DNA from: Moorena sp. SIO3I8
GTDB taxonomy: Bacteria > Cyanobacteriota > Cyanobacteriia > Cyanobacteriales > Coleofasciculaceae
Direction: 5' to 3'
Assembly: GCF_010692325.1 (NCBI RefSeq)
Contig: NZ_JAAHHW010000026.1
Span: 1-64,000 of the forward strand
DNA length: 64,000 nucleotides
Made by a program: the position numbers and the translations under genes. Below, in pieces: positions 9,701 to 18,510 of this stretch. Under the pieces are notes generated by a model, which was given only the letters and a program-made list of their open reading frames with translations, was not told where the DNA came from and made no database searches. The number at the start of each line of letters is the position of its first letter. Position 1 is the stretch's first letter.

Positions 9701-10638
9701 ACAGTTACATCCCCAGGCGCTATAGTGATGCCAGAACTAGTCAAGGTCACGGTGTCATCACCATTATCCGTGAATTCTGTGGCATGACTGACACCATCCC
9801 CGGTTAATAGCTTCGGTAAAGAGAGCGGTGTAAAAGATTGTTCTGGTGTGGAGGGATTTGAGGTTAGGGGTTCAACTTCCAAATTCAGCAAACTTCCTGG
9901 CTGGCTAATTTTTACCAAACTTTCCCCAGGCACAGCAGCTATAGTAATTGTTCCTTCTGGAAGCTCCAGTTGATTGGTGTTGATGACAGTACCACCGATT
10001 AAAGTCAGGTTATTTCCTTCTAGGATTTCTATACCCTCATTAAAAATTAGTCCCGGTGTCTCGGATGTATCAAACGCAAAGGCACTGGGTGTACCGACTA
10101 AGGTAGAGTACTCATTGGCACTAAAGGCATTAAACCAATTGTCATCACCAAAGCCAATCCTAGTCGCCGTAGTTGCGGTGAATGAAGCGGGGACATTCAG
10201 CTGGGCATTAGCACCAAAAATTATCCCTGCTGGGTTCATTAAAAACAGGCTAGGGTTGCCCTCCCCTGTGATTTTTATTAGACCGTTGATCACAGAAGCA
10301 TTACCACCGGTGACCCGACTCAGAATGTTTTGTATATCCGGTTGAGATAGGAAGTTAGCAATTTGGTCTTGGTCTAGACCAAACTCCTGAAAGCTGTGAA
10401 AGAGATTATCTTCAGAGCGGATGCCACCATCAATGTCAAATTGATTGCCATCGAGGGTGACTTGGGTCGGAGTGCTACCATCGGCTTGAATGGGCTGGGC
10501 TTGAGTTGGCATGACACCAATATGGGCTACCAACAAAGATACGGCTGCCAGGGACTGGCTGATTTGACTCACAGCTAATTTGATTTGGCTCATGGGTAAT
10601 ATCGTTTTTAATCGGCTATCCTGAATTCCAAAATGCAT
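6748..10638 (-). CDS. Two-partner-secretion exoprotein with C-terminal CHAT protease domain
   Basis: A 1296-residue secreted protein. The N-terminus has a signal peptide (best from the internal Met at 10593, ending near PTQAQ). It is followed by the filamentous-haemagglutinin TPS domain recognised by TpsB transporters (GNASVINGLIKITG, SLFLMNPAGIIFG). The middle is a beta-helix-like repeat region. A Gln/Asn/Glu/Pro/Ser linker with repeated SSDPG and TNQQNE units (about 700-840) follows. The last 350 residues are a CHAT domain, a caspase-like cysteine protease fold, with the catalytic pair visible as IHLATHAEF (His) and VLSACRTA (Cys), and the ending HPYYWAAFTLVGDP. No TpsB partner gene lies in the window. 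The substrate is unknown. Confidence 0.9.
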   Translation of the reverse strand: MHFGIQDSRLKTILPMSQIKLAVSQISQSLAAVSLLVAHIGVMPTQAQPIQADGSTPTQVTLDGNQFDIDGGIRSEDNLFHSFQEFGLDQDQIANFLSQPDIQNILSRVTGGNASVINGLIKITGEGNPSLFLMNPAGIIFGANAQLNVPASFTATTATRIGFGDDNWFNAFSANEYSTLVGTPSAFAFDTSETPGLIFNEGIEILEGNNLTLIGGTVINTNQLELPEGTITIAAVPGESLVKISQPGSLLNLEVEPLTSNPSTPEQSFTPLSLPKLLTGDGVSHATEFTDNGDDTVTLTSSGITIAPGDVTVKDLTAPRAILSANNNLTLKESQLSSTGDLSLLAKNTVLIRDTTDNSFQAVAGGNLKIQGDGGIDILALKNPNTRFQSGGNLTLVSDGNISTDAHFASGGNFSIENLAGQPGNFFSVQDPIITADGDVRFGNYTGSSLKVESTGNIEGGNIKITAPDTGLADLDPDSASEIGQSDINILRSSRAVILRAGLNKDELSNQVAVNSGDASSQVTDNSGDASSGSITIGNIDTSVNTNDDALVIEGNAGPVILSAQGDIIFRNINSDVINDVTQIRTTERNGNNSGNVFLETKNGSIKIEGEKLDINTEVSGGGNAGKVTFQVPNLDNLVDIIDSDKLKITTRARGSGDAGDVEFVSQEEFSPEQEIKIRDQIPEDIDLQASVEERDGNLNIRLSPTDTNTKEETNQQNDTNQQNETNQQNETDLIEETDLIDNREPDLIDNPETDPEPNLKPILDEGDGIVKDKPSDTRESNTRNNGDQPVVSTPGKTISDTQEPSSSDPGSSDPGSSDPGSSDASSLGPGSSEPGTPTNSSQSNSPTEEVSPETDPVYLIEEAFTKEYQSHFQRSFKTKINTQNDVRNRTRELERETGLKTAVIYVSFVENSSTLPGTRCQSPSIPVSKIDRRFGYRLSEVPQAPERCLPKPNDQLELLVITAEGNPILRRINGASRDQVLAVTNRFQRSLSNPDSLDAKAHHYPAEQIYQWIIGPLEKDLNNRKIQSLIFAMDEGLRSLPIAAIYDGQQYLVEKYGVNLVPSLSLTYSRHTDVRPFRVLAMGASKFPYQQPLPGVEVELTTITEKLWKGRSFLNEAFTLDNLRAQRQQQQYGIIHLATHAEFNSGTPNDSYIQMWNYKLRLYEMQNLLYEPSVELLVLSACRTALGNREAELGFAGSAFQAGVDSTLATLWYVSDQGALGLTTEFYRQLRKTSSKSEALRQAQLAMIQGNVRIENNQLYGSGKNISLPPELSGAGKQSFSHPYYWAAFTLVGDP

Positions 10639-10730
10639 TAGTCAACTACAGGATGAGATTAGCAATTTCCTAATACGTCTGTTTTTAAGCTGAGGTCAGA
10701 TGCACCCTGGGGTATCAGCTGCTTAGGAGT

Positions 10731-10780
10731 GAATCACACTGAATCACACTGAATCACACTGAATTACACTGAATCACAAT
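10731..10780. repeat. Five 10-bp direct repeats GAATCACACT
   Basis: Five abutting copies of GAATCACACT, the fourth and fifth with single changes (GAATTACACT, GAATCACAAT). They sit in the 660-bp divergent gap between the CHAT exoprotein and the DUF6816-like gene, about 100 bases before the exoprotein start. They may be iteron-like binding sites or a simple minisatellite. The rest of 10639-11300 is AT-rich with no coding signal. Confidence 0.7.
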
Positions 10781-11300
10781 ACTGAGGGGAATAGTACTAT
10801 GAGTCAGGGTTTGGTAAACATCAGGCTGGTGACCTTAACTGAAATCTTGAAGCCTTTATTAAGATATAAGTATATACACTAGTATTATATATACACTTTT
10901 ATTATTAACATTACTGATTAACTTTGTTCCGGTTAATTTATATTAACTTAACTAAATCTTTTTGATATAGCCACATAGTTTCAAGCTTTCTATGGTAAGC
11001 TGGTAAGATTAATTTTTAATTACCAGTAATTGAAGTAAAAGTAAGTGAAATCATCGATTATCAAGAACTCTACAGATTTTGGACAGTTTTCGCGAGAGTG
11101 AACTCTAGTTGACAGTTAGCCCTGGATTAGGCTAAAGGATATATAACAGGATATCTCAGTGGAAACACCGACAGCGCAGACACCCAAAGTTAAAATGGTA
11201 ATGGTCAGCACTCCCCTCTTGCTTTGATTCACCGCTTAGATGGGGTGACCTGCCTTACCGGCAAGATAGCTTACAAGTCTAAGGTGAGAGGAATTGTGGT

Positions 11301-12128
11301 GTGAGAAGAATTTTGGGATTATGTCTGGTGTTAACCTTGCTCCTGGTTGGTGGTGAGGCTCAGGCAGGAGAGTTAGCTCAGCGTTTAGGTCAGTTTCCCG
11401 ATTGGAAAAGCAAACCGCCAGTCACAGCGGCGACGGGGGATTTGGTATATCCCACTTGGATCAAGGGGACTTGGAAAGTTACCAGCACTCTGATCGAGCA
11501 GATAGCACCTCTAGCACCAGAAATAGTCACCCCAGGATTTGAAGGTAATCGCAGTCATCTCAAGGAGCCCATTAGTTTTCTGGTGCGGTTTCAACAAGTT
11601 GGGAAATCAAGCTCAGGACTTGGGGATTGGTTTATTCCCTTTAGAACTAGACGTTATAGAAAAAATCTATCAGTATTAAAACCTACCTCAGAGGTGGTTG
11701 CTGAAGACGTGGTTGCTGACCGAGCGTTCAATGGGTTGAATATTGCTAGGGCTTACCTAGGCGATCCCATAATTAGAGCTGTCAAAGTAGACCCCAATTC
11801 CCCTAATCGTCAGGTTACCCTTCTGCGCACCGGGAGCCAACTAGTTTCAGTGATTACTGGTCGCGCTTCTGAAATACCAGCTCCGGATCAGTTTATTGCC
11901 ACAGAAGTTGTCAACCAAGTCTTTCGCGGTACTCGCCGACCTTTTTTCAACGAAGTAGAAACCACAACAGCATATCAGTTCTATAAATCACCTAGTCCGA
12001 TGATTAAGGCTGACCAAGTCACAGCAGTTTATCTGTCACCACAAGACCCCGATTACTTTAAAGCCTTGGAAAAACCTGTGGCTCTCTATCGCTATCGATT
12101 AGAGCTAGTAGCAGTCAAGGACGGTTGA
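11301..12128 (+). CDS. Exported cyanobacterial protein, DUF6816-like
   Basis: 275 residues starting at GTG 11301, preceded by a GAGAGGA ribosome-binding site. The N-terminal signal peptide (RRILGLCLVLTLLLVGGEAQA, cleavage near residue 22) directs export to the periplasm or thylakoid lumen. The body has VYPTWIKGTWKVTSTLIEQ and a late TAYQFYKSP motif, which I associate with the DUF6816 family of cyanobacteria and plastids. That assignment is from memory of the family pattern. Function unknown. A repeat array begins at the stop codon. Confidence 0.65.
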   Translation: MRRILGLCLVLTLLLVGGEAQAGELAQRLGQFPDWKSKPPVTAATGDLVYPTWIKGTWKVTSTLIEQIAPLAPEIVTPGFEGNRSHLKEPISFLVRFQQVGKSSSGLGDWFIPFRTRRYRKNLSVLKPTSEVVAEDVVADRAFNGLNIARAYLGDPIIRAVKVDPNSPNRQVTLLRTGSQLVSVITGRASEIPAPDQFIATEVVNQVFRGTRRPFFNEVETTTAYQFYKSPSPMIKADQVTAVYLSPQDPDYFKALEKPVALYRYRLELVAVKDG

Positions 12129-12823
12129 AGGTTGTTCGCGTAGCGTGGCCTTTTGGCCAAGGTTGTTAAAGGGTTTAAGGTTAACAGGTTGAAGGTTGAA
12201 AGTTGTTCGCGTAGCGTGGCCTTTTGGCCAAGGTTGAAAGTTGTTCGCGTAGCGTGGCCTTTTGGCCAAGGTTAACCCCTTGAAGGTTAACCGGTTGTTC
12301 GCGTAGCGTGGCCAAAGGCCAAGGTTGTTAAAGGGTTGACGTTTGTTCGCGTAGCGTGGCCAAAGGCCAAGGTTGTTAAAGGGTTGACCGTTGAATGTTA
12401 CGGTAATGGTTTTAGGGGTTAGGTGTTGGGTTAAGAGTACTAGTGGCGTTGGGAAGGTGTTGGGGGATTTGCGATCGCGATTGTAACTGGGTAACCTTCA
12501 ACCTTCAACCTTAAACTTTAAACCTTAAACTTTAAACCTTAAACCTTCAACCTTAAACCTTAAACCTTGGCCTTTCGGCCACGCTACGCGAACAACCTTC
12601 AACCCACTAACCTTCAACCTTAAACCTTAAACTTTCAACCTTCAACCCACTAACCTTCAACCTTAAACCTTAAACTTTCAACCTTCAACCCACTAACCTT
12701 CAACCTTCAACCCACTAACCTTCAACCTTCAACCCACTAACCTTCAACCCACTAACCTTCAACCTTCAACCCACTAACCTTCAACCTTCAACCTTCAACT
12801 GTGTAACCTTAAACTGGGTAACC
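12126..12823. repeat. 700-bp composite repeat block
   Basis: Between convergent genes. The left half holds five plus-strand copies of GTTCGCGTAGCGTGGCC with GGCC palindromes, separated by AAGGTTGA-type units. The right half holds AACCTTCAACC and ACCCACTAACC units, with one copy of the palindromic element in the opposite orientation at about 12567-12595. The block therefore behaves as a large imperfect inverted repeat centred near 12450, between two convergent stop codons. No coding capacity. Confidence 0.92.
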
Positions 12824-13729
12824 TTAAACCTGATTTTCCCCAATCCAATTGAGCAAAATCGGGTTGACTATCTCTGGTGCTTCATCTTGGGGACAATGGC
12901 CCAAACCTTCTAAAGGAATAAACTTTTCTACCGTCGGGAATTTCGCTAATTCTCGTCCTAAGTCAATGGGTTCCCAAGGGTCTTCGGTGCCCCATAGTAT
13001 GATGGCAGGACAAGGCAAAATTGGGATCAGGTCTTCTGGTAGTGGTCCTTGAGAATAGCTAGTAAAGGCAATAAAAACATCAGCTGCACCGGGATCAGCT
13101 GCTGGTGCCATGATTAGATCAACCAGTTCATCAGTTACGGCTTCTGGACGACAGTAGGCTTGCAACAGAATATTACGCACTACTTTAGGCTTAGCCAGCT
13201 GACTAAAAAAATACTGGCCAACCCACTTAATTTTTAAGAATCGTTGAAGTACTGGTGCGCCAAGACGCTGATACCAAGGGAGTTCAGCCCGTTTACGCTC
13301 ATGGAGTAGTCGTAGAGAAAAGTTGAGCAGGGCGACTCCTTTGGCTAGCTCTGGATTATCTACAGCGGTTTGCATTAGGGCAATACAACCAATAGAGTTT
13401 CCGACTAAAAATGCCGGACCACCAACCACCTCCCGACAGAAATCCGCAATTTGTTGCCCCCAGGTTTCAAAGGTATAGTCTATCTCTATACCAGGAGTTG
13501 GTTTAGCTGAAGCGCCAAAGCCAATCAAATCAATGGCATAACATCGGCAGGTTTCCCCCAACACTGGCAAGGTCTTGCGCCAATGTCCGGAAGATGCCCC
13601 AAAGCCATGCACCATCACCACAGCTGGTCCAGAATTACCGTAAGCTTTATACCCAATCGAAAAGCCCTGCCACATCCAGGTTTTTGTTTCAATCTGATCC
13701 CTGATTGGGGCTGTGAAAGAGGAGGACAT
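12824..13729 (-). CDS. Alpha/beta hydrolase
   Basis: An alpha/beta-hydrolase fold enzyme of about 300 residues. The oxyanion segment VMVHGFGASSGHWR is followed by the nucleophile elbow GNSIG (Ser in place of the usual GxSxG context), the acid near ILWGTEDPWEP and the catalytic His in LEGLGHCPQDEAPE. It resembles cyanobacterial and plastid hydrolases of the pheophytinase-like group, but the substrate cannot be read from sequence. I place the start at ATG 13729. A TTG two codons upstream is less likely. The stop lies at the edge of the repeat block. It is divergent from the agmatinase remnant. Confidence 0.88.
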   Translation of the reverse strand: MSSSFTAPIRDQIETKTWMWQGFSIGYKAYGNSGPAVVMVHGFGASSGHWRKTLPVLGETCRCYAIDLIGFGASAKPTPGIEIDYTFETWGQQIADFCREVVGGPAFLVGNSIGCIALMQTAVDNPELAKGVALLNFSLRLLHERKRAELPWYQRLGAPVLQRFLKIKWVGQYFFSQLAKPKVVRNILLQAYCRPEAVTDELVDLIMAPAADPGAADVFIAFTSYSQGPLPEDLIPILPCPAIILWGTEDPWEPIDLGRELAKFPTVEKFIPLEGLGHCPQDEAPEIVNPILLNWIGENQV

Positions 13730-13748
13730 GCTCAAAAAATCCCAAGTT

Positions 13749-13998
13749 ATGCCATATTTACCTTTACATTGTGTAACAAACTCGGCTAACTCTGGTAAAT
13801 CGTCAGCTGCAGGAGTGGTGATTTTACGGATTGCCTATTCAGCCACGACAACCTATGGTAGAGGTTGCCAAAATGCTCCAGAAGCTCTTTTAGATTCTGA
13901 GCAGGTCAATAGGCTCGATGTAGAATTGGGTCGGGAAATTTACCCTTGATGCTAAATTCGTCTATGAGCTAATTGGCGATCGCATCATCTCCCCTTAA
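13749..13998 (+). pseudogene. speB: Agmatinase/arginase-family remnant with internal deletion
   Basis: The first piece, MPYLPLHC through AGVVILRIAYSATTTYGRGC to LGREIYP (13749-13946), matches the N-terminus of ureohydrolases, where the consensus reads VILPIPYEATTTYRRGC. Directly after its stop, in another frame, AKFVYELIGDRIISP (13951-13995) matches the usual C-terminal helix of agmatinase. About 240 central codons, with all metal-binding residues, are gone. The gene is dead. An intact copy would hydrolyse agmatine to putrescine and urea. It is the first of several damaged arginine-catabolism genes in this window. Confidence 0.7.
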
Positions 13999-14057
13999 GC
14001 AAAGCTTCCATGCTAAAGGGGGTTGACCCATCACCCATCACCTATCACCCATCACCC

Positions 14058-14606
14058 ATGACTATAGAAAACATCATCATCACCATTGGCAGTTATGCTC
14101 CGGATTTTGAATTGCCGGGAACTGATGAGCAGGTTCACCATCTCTGCCGTTACTTAGAACATTTCTCAGGAGTGGGAGTTATTTTCTTAGGCAACAACTG
14201 CCCCTATGTCAATTGCTACATCCCAAGACTCAAACACATTCAAGACCAGTTTGAACATCAAGGTTTTACCCTAGTGGGCATTAATGCCAATGATGTTTAT
14301 CAGTACCCCGCAGAGAGTTTTGAGGAGATGAAGCAGTTCTGCCAAGATCAGCAATTGAATTTTCCTTACCTTTGGGATCCAACTCAAGATGTAGCTCACA
14401 GCTTTGGTGCCCAGAAAACCACTGAGGCATTTTTAATTGACAATAATGGAATTGTATGCTATAATGGATAGATTGATGATAATCCAAAAGATGGTGACGC
14501 AGTACAAGCCGATTACTTACACAGTGCGATCGCGTCTCTTTTAGCAGGGCAAGACATTTCACCACAATCAACTAAGGTAACTGGTAGTCCTATTCAGTGG
14601 CGATAA
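14058..14606 (+). pseudogene. Thioredoxin-fold peroxiredoxin-like protein, premature TAG
   Basis: From ATG 14058 the frame encodes an AhpC/TSA-type thioredoxin-fold protein (APDFELPGTD, then GNNCPYVNCYIPRL with the redox Cys, then LRDPTQ-like LWDPTQDVAHSFGAQKT). It is cut by TAG at 14469-14471 after GIVCYNG. The same frame then continues for 44 codons (IDDNPKDGDAVQADYLH to PIQWR) to TAA at 14604, as expected for the family (YxGxIDDN ... KWR). The likely lesion is one base change, for example CAG to TAG. The usual C-terminal Cys (GCSIKWR) is also missing. Either a recent pseudogene or a truncated product. Confidence 0.75.
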
Positions 14607-14658
14607 TCCTTAAGCTGGGATTAAAAATGAGCGACCAGGGATCAGCGATCAGCTATGA

Positions 14659-15991
<1,333 letters not shown>

Positions 15992-16138
15992 TGCTACTAT
16001 GTAATGCTACTGTGTAATGCTATTCTCGGTGGGGGGTGAGTTCATTTTGGCAACTCTTCCCTCTATCGGCATTCACAGTTGTGTGTAATTGTTGTACTTG
16101 TGTACTTACTAGTTATTTGATACTGATTGGAAAATGAC

Positions 16139-16243
16139 CCGCTCATCCCACGACTAGCCAGGTCTAGGATGAGCGGATATTTTTAATCTACTTGAACCAA
16201 ATGACCCGCTCATGCCACGACTAGCCAAGTCTAGGATGAGCGG
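16139..16243 (+). terminator. Tandem duplicated terminator-like hairpins
   Basis: First hairpin: CCGCTCATCC (16139-16148) pairs perfectly with GGATGAGCGG (16167-16176), followed by ATATTTTTAATC. Second: CCGCTCATGCC (16206-16216) pairs with GGATGAGCGG (16234-16243) with one mismatch, followed by AATTTTTCAATC. The two copies including flanks are about 90 percent alike, so the unit of about 67 bases was duplicated. Both have a T-rich tail on the plus strand. They are candidate terminators for pyrH-frr. Confidence 0.6.
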
Positions 16244-16524
16244 AATTTTTCAATCTACCTGAACACTTTGTTAATTTTCTCATATTTTTTATTGTTGAAC
16301 AAAAAAATAAGATTCAGGCATAAAATGACTCAATGCTCGATTTGGCAAGGGATTTAAGCAATATTGACTGACTGATTCATCCTAATCGATGTATTAATTT
16401 TTCGTATATAAATGTAAAAAACAATAGGTTTATGTTAATAAATATTGCAGTTGAGAGTTGCTGTTGTTAGTGTAGGCGTTGCTCATCAAGCTCCTTTTCT
16501 AGAATCCAAACTGCAAAATTTTTA

Positions 16525-16568
16525 GGTGCGCTTGACCTTGGCGAATTAAATTCGCCACGGGTCGCACC
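16525..16568. repeat. 44-bp REP-like palindrome, copy 1
   Basis: The outer arms GGTGCG/CGCACC enclose the perfect palindrome GGCGAATTAAATTCGCC. A second copy, with the same arms and core, occurs at 26323-26366 inside the DhaM-HPr-EI gene. Here it sits exactly where the SDR homology begins. Bases 15992-16524 otherwise contain the twin hairpins and AT-rich sequence only. Confidence 0.8.
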
Positions 16569-17082
16569 TCAGGAAGAAATCGCCACGAATTTAATGGGTA
16601 TGTACACGATGACTCGTTTAATTGGGCGACGCATGGCAGCACGACGAGAAGGCACTATTGTGAATGTTTCTAGTTTGATGGGTAAGGTGGCAGCACCGAC
16701 GATGGCAAGCTATTCCGCTACCAAATTTGGGATTGTTGGTTTTACTCAAGCGTTACGGGGAGAGTTAGCGCGAGAAAATATCCGGGTAATCGCTTTACTG
16801 CCATCGTTAACAGATACTGATATGGCGCGAGGATTACAGTTGTTTCGCTGGGTGTTGCCGATGACTCCCCAACAAGTCGCTAAGGTGTTAGTTTCCAAAC
16901 TGGAGAAAAACTCATCGGAAATTTTAGTGGGATGGCAAAGTCATTTAGCTGTGTGGTGTCAGCGTTTCTTTCCTTCATTACTGGAGAAGGTGTTACGGAT
17001 TGCAGCTCCTCTGTCTAGAAGTAAAGGTTTTGGAGAAAGAGAAAATAGACAACAGGCCACAGAAAAGGATTTTCGAGAATAG
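16569..17082 (+). pseudogene. Short-chain dehydrogenase/reductase, 5'-truncated
   Basis: The frame encodes the second half of a classical SDR: EEIATNLMGMYTMTRL, then IVNVSSLMGKVAAPTMASYSATKFG. The catalytic Ser and the YxxxK motif (YSATK) are present, followed by the C-terminal substrate region. The N-terminal Rossmann part with the TGxxxGxG cofactor motif is absent. Homology stops at the 44-bp palindrome at 16525-16568, and upstream sequence has stops and no start. An ATG at 16594 could be used, but the product would lack NAD(P) binding. The gene is therefore judged non-functional. Confidence 0.75.
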
Positions 17083-17183
17083 TTTGAGATTTTGGCTTCT
17101 TTAGGTCTAGTATACAAAGGTTTGATCAAGGGTTTGATCAAGCTTTAAAAGACAAATTTCATGATTAATTTTTTTGATATGAA

Positions 17184-17227
17184 CAGGACTTACGCACCCT
17201 AGAAATAGATAGGTTGCGTAAGTCCTG
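17184..17227. repeat. Solo terminal-inverted-repeat hairpin
   Basis: A perfect 13-bp inverted repeat CAGGACTTACGCA (17184-17196) / TGCGTAAGTCCTG (17215-17227) with an 18-base centre. The same terminal motif bounds the MITE-like insertion at 26257-26416, so this is a minimal or internally deleted member of that family. Confidence 0.7.
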
Positions 17228-17467
17228 GTGATGACAAATCATCGCGCATCAGTTTGGGAGGGGCGAAATGGTGCACCTATTAGTTAGGGCATTAACGGCG
17301 ACACCATGAATTTATTCGTGGTCAGTCTTTTTGGTGAAATGGTCTTGTTATTTATCTTGGGTTAGGGTGCTGGGATTTGAGGTGATATAAATTGGTGTTT
17401 TGTCAAGTAATTGTATAAAAAATTTATTTAAGAATAATAAATGTGTTACGTGAACGAGTTTTTGCGA

Positions 17468-17518
17468 TTTTTATTGATAGTTGACAGTTAACGGTTGACT
17501 ATCATCTATCAATAAAAA
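17468..17518. repeat. Perfect 13-bp inverted repeat
   Basis: TTTTTATTGATAG (17468-17480) pairs with CTATCAATAAAAA (17506-17518). The centre contains a second small inverted repeat (GTTGAC units). The A and T tracts on both ends resemble a bidirectional terminator, but there are no flanking genes to terminate. The surrounding 17083-17880 is AT-rich and without convincing coding sequence. Confidence 0.55.
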
Positions 17519-17883
17519 TACTAGTCATATCGTATCAAGTTGACTACTTATTATGTTTTACAATCAACTATATATAATATTAAGAAAATCTAGAAATAAA
17601 TTGAGCATTTTGTAAAAAAATGTAAATTTGCTTGAAAAGTGCAAGCAAATTTGTGATGATCTGTTTTAACCTGTTCTTAAAAATAAAAAAAGTTGTTTTA
17701 AATTCAAATGATAAATGTCAAAAAATTGATTCTGTATTTGTAGGTACTCTACTTATACTCAATTTGATTTTTGCCGTGGCTGAAGGGAAACTCTGTCAGC
17801 TGTTATGGATTTAAACTTTGATAACAGCATCATCTGTATTTTTTAGGGGTGCTTCTCCTAAAAGCTATTTGAACCGAAAATAA

Positions 17884-18433
17884 GCATGAAACTGGCAAGA
17901 TGCCAGTTCCACGCAAGATGCCCATTCCACGGCAAGATGCCCATTCCACAGGTGCGACCCAAGGCCGGGGAACCCGGCCACTGGAAAGCGCGCCTAAAAA
18001 CTATTAACATTATCGCGCATTTATCCAACGCCCAAAACTTGGCGTTGCGGAATCTTGGAATGAATAGGAGTAGAGTGGGCATCCTGCCCGCCCCAAGAGA
18101 TCAAGGGACAGGCAAGATGCCTATTCCACAGATTGGAACCAGCAAGATGCCCATTCCACAGATTGAAACTGGCAAGATGCCAGTTCCACAGATTGGAACC
18201 AGCAAGATGCCCATTCCACAGATTGGAACCAGCAAGATGCCTATTCCACAGATTGGAACCAGCAAGATGCCAGTTCCACAGATTGGAACCAGCAAGATGC
18301 CTATTCCACAGATTGGAACCAGCAAGATGCCCATTCCACAGATTGAAACTGGCAAGATGCCAGTTCCACGCAAGATGCCCATTCCACAGATTGAAACTGG
18401 CAAGATGCCAGTTCCACGCAAGATGCCCATTAT
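17884..18433. repeat. 30-bp tandem array (GCAAGATGCC(C/A)(A/G)TTCCA units)
   Basis: Eight contiguous 30-bp units run from 18128 to 18367 (CAGATTGGAACCAGCAAGAT followed by GCCCATTCCA), ending in two 48-bp variants. Scattered units lie at 17884-17955. A unique spacer of about 170 bases at 17955-18110 includes the hairpin CAACGCC/GGCGTTG. Part of that spacer (AAAACTATTAA ... GCATTTA) recurs after the array at 18436-18475. There are no unique spacers between units, so this is not CRISPR. Open frames on both strands exist only because 30 is divisible by three. Confidence 0.9.
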
Positions 18434-18510
18434 ACAAAACTATTAAAATCATTCCGCATTTAGGCAACGCGCAAAATTTAGCTAGTACGTTATAGATAAG
18501 GAGATCAGAA

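Noticed and set aside
17632-17814. 60-codon frame in the AT-rich gap before the tandem array
   Set aside because: Composition follows local AT bias and there is no family match or convincing start signal. I cannot support it as a gene.
18021-18495. Long open frames on both strands (up to 148 codons) and a CRISPR-like look across the GCAAGATGCC array
   Set aside because: The unit is 30 bp with no unique spacers. The period divisible by three keeps several frames open, and the translations are just the repeated 10-residue unit.
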